A DNA stretch of 64,000 bases, from NCBI RefSeq assembly GCF_965363235.1, contig NC_134851.1, positions 38,220,321 through 38,284,320 on the forward strand, in the 5' to 3' direction. The notes below the pieces were generated by a model that was not told the DNA's origin, made no database searches, and was given only the letters and a program-made list of their open reading frames with translations. Below, one piece after another: positions 57,924-64,000 of this stretch. Position numbers and translations under genes: made by a program. Position 1 is the stretch's first letter. Each line of letters opens with the position of its first letter. This stretch comes from Mytilus galloprovincialis. Lineage: Eukaryota > Mollusca > Bivalvia > Mytilida > Mytilidae.

Positions 57924-57955
57924 AATATTTTGGCTAGTCTCCGAAATTATACTAA
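57924..57955 (-). other. Gene B noncoding first exon (inferred)
   Basis: Donor CAAAATATT|GTAAGT, matching CCTAATATT|GTAAGT of gene A, downstream of a TATA box at about the same distance. Cap site not determined. Confidence 0.55.
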
Positions 57956-57975
57956 TAATGTGTGTAATTTCGAAT

Positions 57976-57984
57976 ATTTATATA
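57976..57984 (-). promoter_or_regulatory. TATA box of gene B
   Basis: TTACTATATAAATATTC on the minus strand. Upstream similarity to the gene A promoter includes ACATTAGGAA, a CAGAATATT word and GTCTATTATATACAA near 58190-58200. Confidence 0.6.
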
Positions 57985-58229
57985 GTAAGCGAGAATAAAA
58001 AAAAAACCATTTGTTCCTAATGTCAAAGAATGGATGGGGAGTTTACTAAATATATGAATTTGAATATTCTGAATGTGTATTTTCCACACTGATAGTTTAT
58101 TACAAAAGACTCAAATCATCGAATGCACCAAGACTGATATTGGAAACACGACACTTTTTAAATTGATATAAACGCACACGGATGTTGTATATAATAGACC
58201 TCTGTTTTCATCATGTTGTTTATTTACCT

Positions 58230-59080
58230 TAAATTGGTGAACTTATTTATTATTTGACTGTCGTCAATACACATTATTATTTTCCTGCTGTTAGGGAGTA
58301 TATTATCTACAAAGATTGTTTGTGAAATAGTTATTGTTAGAACGAAACACGTTGGACAAATTATAAAAAACGTATGAAAATAATTATCTCGTTAAAATGA
58401 TCTTTGTAAGTGTTAGGCAGTATTTCGTTATTCTTAAGTTGTTGAGTTTGTTAGCATGTACCAATAACGTTATGTCTCGTACACTACTTTACCACCAGCC
58501 TATCTACAATAAAGATGGTAGTCAATATTTTTTCATCTATTTTGGTTGTGAGCTATACCATAGTAGTATGATACTTTATGTTGCTAATTGCACACACAGT
58601 ATTTTGCCACTTCCTTTAGAACGATGTGTGTAAAAACCTATTGAATATACTTTGGTTCGCCAGACGCCAGGTTTTGTTTAAAAGTTGTTATACATATAGG
58701 TCAATGAATTTGTTCAAATAAACAATGTTAAACACAAGCCTTTTAAAGATGACATACTTAATATACGAATCATCTACTTAAATGTAATATGAATATTGTT
58801 TACATTTTTAGTTTAGGACTGAATAAAATATGCAATACGTTATAATATATTATGTTTGAAAGAAATTTGATATATATAACATTAGCTGTACTACTTCTTA
58901 AAATTCAATGAAAACATGTAAATTTCATTTAAATGGCTATTATATTTAAGGGTTCAATAAAGTGTTCATCTTTTTTGGTAATAAGGTGTATGTCGTTAGC
59001 GTTTTTTATTTATATGTATATGTCACAGTGTGTTTTGTTCTATGCAACAATGTTTTTGTAATAATTATATAAGTATGAAT
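58230..59080. other. Upstream of gene B, no gene
   Basis: Contains a short inverse hammerhead scrap (TTCGCCAGACGCC at about 58655) and AT-rich sequence. A plus-strand frame at 58397-58633 is unsupported. Confidence 0.4.
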
Positions 59081-59084
59081 AAAG

Positions 59085-59150
59085 GTAACAGTAGAATACC
59101 GCTGTTCAAAATTTATAAATCGATTGAAGAAAAAACAAATCAGAGTTATA
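59085..59150 (+). repeat. R7 fragment
   Basis: AAAGGTAACAGTAGAATACC, GCTGTTCAAAATTTATAAAT and CGATTGA match the R7 copy at 31100. Confidence 0.6.
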
Positions 59151-59264
59151 TCATCGTGTTTTTGTTATAATCATATGTCACAGAGTTTTTCTAATAAATA
59201 TATGTCATTGTTTGTGTGTTTAAAATATATTTTCCAAATTTTATATTCTTATACATGTTATAAG

Positions 59265-59375
59265 TCAATGTGTATTATGATAAACACAGGTCATGTTGAT
59301 GTTGTGTATTATAATAAACAGAGGTCATCTTGCTGTTGTTTATTATAATAAACATAGGTCATCTTGCTGTTGAGT
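59265..59375. repeat. Tandem repeat of about 37 bp
   Basis: Three units of GTATTATAATAAACAGAGGT plus CATCTTGCTGTT-like sequence. Confidence 0.7.
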
Positions 59376-59439
59376 AATATTTGAAGAACCGATGGTTAGC
59401 ATCAATCGTCAGGATCAAACGTATTTACCGTTAATGCCT

Positions 59440-59590
59440 TAACAAGTCAGGAATATGATAGTTGTTATCCATTTGTTTAATGTGTTTGTGCTTTTTATTT
59501 TGCCATTTGTGTAGAGAATTTCCATTTATAATTTTTCTTCGAGGTTCCGTATTTTTTAGATATTTTTTTTAACGTATAACTGATAATAAC
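59440..59590 (-). repeat. R2 fragment
   Basis: Inverse-strand AAGTCAGGAATATGATAGTT and ATTTTGCCATTTGTG. Next to it at about 59608-59636 is a class 2 hammerhead scrap, the inverse of GTCGAAATGCGCATATGGTG. Confidence 0.6.
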
Positions 59591-59834
59591 ATCATAGTAC
59601 AGATTGTCCACCATATGCGCATTTCGACGATTAAACAAAAATAACAAGCAGGTTTGATGAATTCAGAAAGAAAACGCAATATACTAACAAATTCCCTAAA
59701 ACGTCAAGAAACAAATTCTGAATATTGACAAAAAAGCAAAATGTGAACTATAAAATGTAACTATTAATCATATCTTAAAATTTCAATATGCAGAATAAAT
59801 AGTTAATATGCATTCAACTGAGTATCTCAACGTC

Positions 59835-61345
59835 TATTAGACATGTTACGAAAAGGTATATTCTCGACGATGAGGTTGACAATTAGACTTTAAATTTGGG
59901 GACGGTATCAAAACATAGATTATAGATTTAAAAAGGTAAAATTTAAATCCTGTGCATCTTGGTAAATTCAAATCACATTTATCTACAACATCATTATGTA
60001 ACATCCTATACGACAATTGTTTTTGTGATAAAATTATCATTGCTGGCTAAAACCTGTCATAAGACATAAAAGGTGTACGCGCGCAGGAGTGGGTGGTCTA
60101 GATAAAGGGGGCTGAGGGTTATACAAGTTCACTGATTCTAGATTGATAATATATACATAGTAAGCAAGTTAGATTTTCGGTTTTTTTTGGTCAAGTTGCT
60201 CATTATTTTTTCTTAACTCAAAACTTCTGTCCTGCCTTTTTCAAATTTAATCCTAGCCCCCCCCCCTTTTCTCCCATAAACAACAACTGGTACCTCCGTA
60301 GAGTAGTAATACATGTAGGTACCCATCCAACAGATATGATATATAAGAAACTATATTTGTTTTGAGAAACCCCTAGCATTGTTAGCTTAAATAAAAGAAA
60401 GACCCATCTGTCATCGGTAGCACTTTTTTCACATTGTCATTTTCTTATGAAACGGTTGGCGAATTTCAACAAAACGTTTCAGGAATTTATGAAATACAAA
60501 ATATCTGCATAAGGTGGTATTAAGATGTAAATGCAAAGTCATTATGCAATGCTTTTGAAACTCTGCAGGGTTGTTCAACCGATGAGTAGTGAGTCCTAAT
60601 TTACACAAACCTTTTCTCAACAAACATGACATATTTGCCACTGAACGTTAAGCAACGAACAATCAATCAATCACAAATCCTTTATAAAGGAAACACAAAA
60701 TAAGCTAAAACTTTTTAAATTAAGTCAAAGTTGGAAGAAAATAAAGAAAGAAAATATATGCCTTCGAAGCTATATGACCAGACGTAAATTTTCTAAAACG
60801 ATATAATGCAACATGCCTCAAGTTAAAATTGTATAAAAATCCTGTTTAGTTGTTTTTAAAAAAACAGACCACGTTAGATAAATTTAGGTGGCAAACAACA
60901 CTGTTTGCTTTTTAAAACTATATAAAATGACCGTTACATTTATATTTAAGAGTAGGTATAAAACAGATTATAATACTTAAGATTATTTGCAAGATCTATT
61001 AAGGGCTCGCCAAAGAATTCACACTCGTATGTACCCCGTGTCTCCGTTGCCCCGCACATTTACTGTTTTAACATGACCGTCCCCCCATTTTTTGAAGTGT
61101 ACATGTAGTTCCTAAAAAATATTATGGAAATTTTTAATATTTATTTCTTTTATTTCTTATGGTATAAATGTTATTGAATATTCGTTCCGTACGGAATTGC
61201 CCGCGAAAGGATCAATGTAGTTTTTAAATAAAATCCAATGTATATACAGGTAATCTCTTTTGTGTTTTGATACCATCCCCACGTTTATAGTGTAATTTGT
61301 CAACCTTAGCGTCGAGAATATACCTTTTCGTAACATGTCTATATG
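59835..61345. repeat. Inverted repeat pair, arms about 95 bp
   Basis: ACATGTTACGAAAAGGTATA and TTCTCGACGATGAGGTTGAC at 59842-59885 are matched in inverse by sequence at 61250-61345, continuing through GGGGA.GGTATCAAAACA. The 1.3 kb between the arms has no recognised gene. Could be a nonautonomous element with terminal inverted repeats, or two unrelated copies. Confidence 0.6.
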
Positions 61346-62397
61346 ACTGTTGCCAGAAGGTTGATCAATTCCATAAATATTTTCCTTTACCGAAATTGAT
61401 GTCTTGATTGAAAGGGTACACATACTTCATTAAAATAAGTCTACCTTTATCATGTTTATACAGACTAATCTATTTTTCATATTTTTATATTTTGAATTGA
61501 AAAAGACCAAAATGCTCAATATGTATATGAAATGTTGACAGTTTGAACATGTACAAAATATATCCCAGTGGTAAAAAGCAAGATAACAAAAATACCGAAC
61601 TATGAGAAAAATTCAAAACAGAAAGTCCCTTATCAAATTAAGAATTGAAATTTTATTTAAATAAGTTTCCTTTATTTGACAAATCAGCCAACACCTGAAT
61701 CGAATACACAATTATGTTGTTTGAGGAGAACAACTTGGATTATACATCAATATATATATATATATAAGTCAAATAAGAATGCACTTAATTGATTTGTTTA
61801 CGAATGGGAATTTTAGAACGGATATAAAATTCCAAAATATGTGATTGCTTTATCTCACGGAACTTTTTATGTCAATGCTGTCAGCAATATAATGGGCGTT
61901 AATGAATTTAAATAGGTATGCCATTTTAAAGACTATTTATAGCTGTTGTCCCTGAGAATTAATATATCATCGACAATTTGAGTAACAAGATACTTTGTAT
62001 TGACAACGAACGGATATTGATAGCATTTAAAAGGCCATTTGAGTAGAGAAGAGACTTTATGTTCACACTAATCCGGATGTTACTAACATTTATTGATTAT
62101 GTTGATATCAAAATAAAGGAAGTTTCAGTTAAAGTCGTCAAAATTTACCTTGACCTTAGAAGAAAATAACTATAATATAAGTATGAATAGATTTGTTAAC
62201 TAACTCGACTACTAAGTCCACAAGAAAACCAAGGCCACAGAGAATCTAGGATAACGACTACAAAACTAAACCTAACCGAAAGTCAACTTATTCTTAAAAT
62301 ATTGATAACGAGTGGCAACGACAGATACGTTTGGTTATTAAAACATTTTAAAAAACTTACTTTATAATAAACGACAATAAAAAAAAATCAAAAAAAA
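61346..62397. other. No gene recognised
   Basis: AT-rich; (TA)n run at about 61750-61767. Confidence 0.45.
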
Positions 62398-62705
62398 AGA
62401 TACAAGAAGATGTGGTATGAGTGCAAATGAGACAACACTCTATCCAAGTAGCAATTTATAAAAAGTAAACCATTATAGGCCAAAGTACGGTCTTCAACAC
62501 GGCGCCTTGGCTCACACCGAACAGTAAGCTATAAAAGGTCCCAAACATTACTACTAGTAGTGTAAAACAATTCGAACGGGAAAACCAACGGTTTATTCTA
62601 TACAAAAGAAGAGGAACGAGAAACACGTTTGAACCATAATCAACAAACGACAACTACTGAACATCAGATTTCTGACTTAGGACAGGTACAAACAATGGCA
62701 GCGAG
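62398..62705 (+). repeat. R1b dispersed repeat, full length
   Basis: TACAAGAAGATGTGGTATGA, GTGCAAATGAGACAACACTC, CTTGGCTCACACCGAACAGT, AAGCTATAAAAGGTCCCAAA, CAACAAACGACAACTACTGA. Confidence 0.75.
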
Positions 62706-62849
62706 TTTAAATGTCATTATGAACTGCAACATATTTAATTAAACATATAGAACAGTATTTATCATGTTTTACAACGCGGAAAACAACACAGTATATTAAC
62801 TTAAAGATTGTCACCAAAAAATACAGAATATTGTTATGTATAAAAAATT

Positions 62850-63310
62850 ATGTCACTGAAATTCACAACTATAGAAAAAAAGTAAACATCACAAAAACAC
62901 TGAACTCCATTGAAAATTCCCTAATAAAATGTCAAAATAAAAAGCTCAAACACATCTAACGAATGGACAACAACTATCATATTTCTGACTTGGTACAGGC
63001 GTGTAGAAAATGGTGTTTTTAACCCTTATTTTGAATATTTTATTTATTACGTCTGTTTAGTTCACGCATGATTGTAAATATAACGGAATTTGATGAGTCT
63101 GTCATCAAAGTGAGAGGGTGAGCGCTTTAAAACCAGGTTTAACCCACCATTTTCTACATTTGAAAATGCCTGTACCAAGTCAGGAATATGACAGTTCTTG
63201 TCCATTCGTTTTTCATATGTTTTGTCTTTTGATTTTGCCATGTGATTATGGACTTTCCGATTAGATTTTCCTCTGAGTTCAGTATTTTTGTGATTTTACT
63301 TTTTTAACCT
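62850..63310. repeat. Two R2 copies in inverted arrangement
   Basis: Plus copy at 62850-63010 (GAATGGACAACAACTATCAT), then minus copy at 63030-63310 (GCCTGTACCAAGTCAGGAAT, TGACAGTTCTTGTCCATTCG). Together they form a broad hairpin. Confidence 0.7.
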
Positions 63311-63344
63311 GGTTTTATAGCTAGCTTAACCTCTCACTTGTATC

Positions 63345-63475
63345 ACAGTCGCATCAAACGATGGTCATCTTACGGCATTTAACAATGGGCAAAGCACATA
63401 CTGCATAGTCAGCTACATAGGCCCGGAATGACAGATATCCAACAAATCAAACGAGAAAACTAATGGCCTAATTTT
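63345..63475 (+). repeat. R1a fragment
   Basis: AACAATGGGCAAAGCACATA, GCATAGTCAGCTACATAGGC, AAACGAGAAAACTAATGGCC. Confidence 0.65.
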
Positions 63476-64000
63476 ATCAACCTTGATTTGTATCGATTAT
63501 TATCTGTGTTGGGGTCTTTGACGACACACAAAAAACATTACACATAGTTTCACTTACCTTTAGTAATTTCCAGGATGATATTCGATATCTACTTCACCAG
63601 CCTATGTTACACTCAGATGGATTTGGTTAGATTTTCCTGAGGGTAATCATTTGATTTGAAATTTTTAGGTTTGAGCATACAAATGTACCTCATTAAAGTA
63701 AATGCATAAAAAACATCATTTACCTAATAAATCAATGAAGGGGATGGGAGTGACTATATTTTTTCTTTTTTTTCTTTTGATTTTAAATATCAGAAAAATA
63801 TATAAAATATATTTTCCTTTTATATTTGGTGACCATTTTTTTTTTAGATCCCATGCTTAAATCGCAGTCGTATGTTGGTGTTAGACAAAACAACCGTATA
63901 TCAATATGTCAGAGTGAAAATAAAAATAATTCTAATGCAACAATGTTTGTAACGTTCATTTTGATTGGATAACGTCACTTATTTACATGGTATCAATTGA
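63476..64000. other. Right edge, no gene recognised
   Basis: AT-rich with T runs; nothing further supported. Confidence 0.45.

Noticed and set aside
58397-58633. Plus-strand 78-codon frame upstream of gene B
   Set aside because: No domain, no splice context, next to repeat scraps; composition like noncoding AT-rich DNA.
59590-59640. Possible class 2 hammerhead on the minus strand
   Set aside because: Only GTCGAAATGCGCAT and a TGGTG remnant remain; the CTGANGA box and helix II are gone.

Overview
The window reads as nuclear DNA of a marine bivalve, most likely a mussel (Mytilus or a close relative). It is AT-rich, has spliced genes with GT/AG introns and a very high load of dispersed repeats. 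Several repeats match families I associate with mussel and other bivalve genomes: hammerhead-bearing retrozyme-like units, the TTGACCTCATTTTCATGG bivalve repeat, and short interspersed units carrying GATGTGGTATGA and CAATGAGACAACT. Species is inferred; nothing was searched.

Four host genes can be built from splice sites with matching phases, all on the minus strand. (1) 4548-9994: a secreted clan GH-A glycoside hydrolase, most like GH86 agarase/porphyranase, three exons, 627 residues. (2) 11796-17670: a Golgi-type carbohydrate sulfotransferase, four exons, 409 residues, with a signal anchor and both PAPS-binding motifs. (3) Gene A (CDS 25789-32368, noncoding first exon near 35.8 kb) and (4) gene B (CDS 43174-56106, noncoding first exon near 57.9 kb): two tandem paralogues of a family I do not recognise, both starting MG-x-CF (likely myristoylated and palmitoylated), with identical exon layout and conserved TATA boxes and first donors.

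The rest is mostly mobile DNA. Left (1-4.4 kb): a LINE 3' end, then a bivalve repeat split by a hammerhead unit. Middle (7-25 kb): a duplicated block with a filled and an empty site for a 34-bp palindrome, a 1.3-kb inverted-repeat element inside a sulfotransferase intron, and several hammerhead units including a 365-bp tandem pair. 27.3-29 kb: a 5'-truncated Penelope-like retroelement in a gene A intron. 32.4-33.6 kb: a LINE 3' end with an A tail. 39.2-43 kb: a large inverted duplication split by a LINE fragment. 44-52 kb: a broken Polinton fossil lying inside intron 2 of gene B. 56.4 kb: a hammerhead with an intact core. 59-63 kb: further inverted and dispersed repeats.

The most interesting items are the hammerhead ribozymes, whose two classes differ by compensating changes in all three helices, and the undescribed acylated gene pair A/B. 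No tRNA, rRNA or CRISPR was seen.
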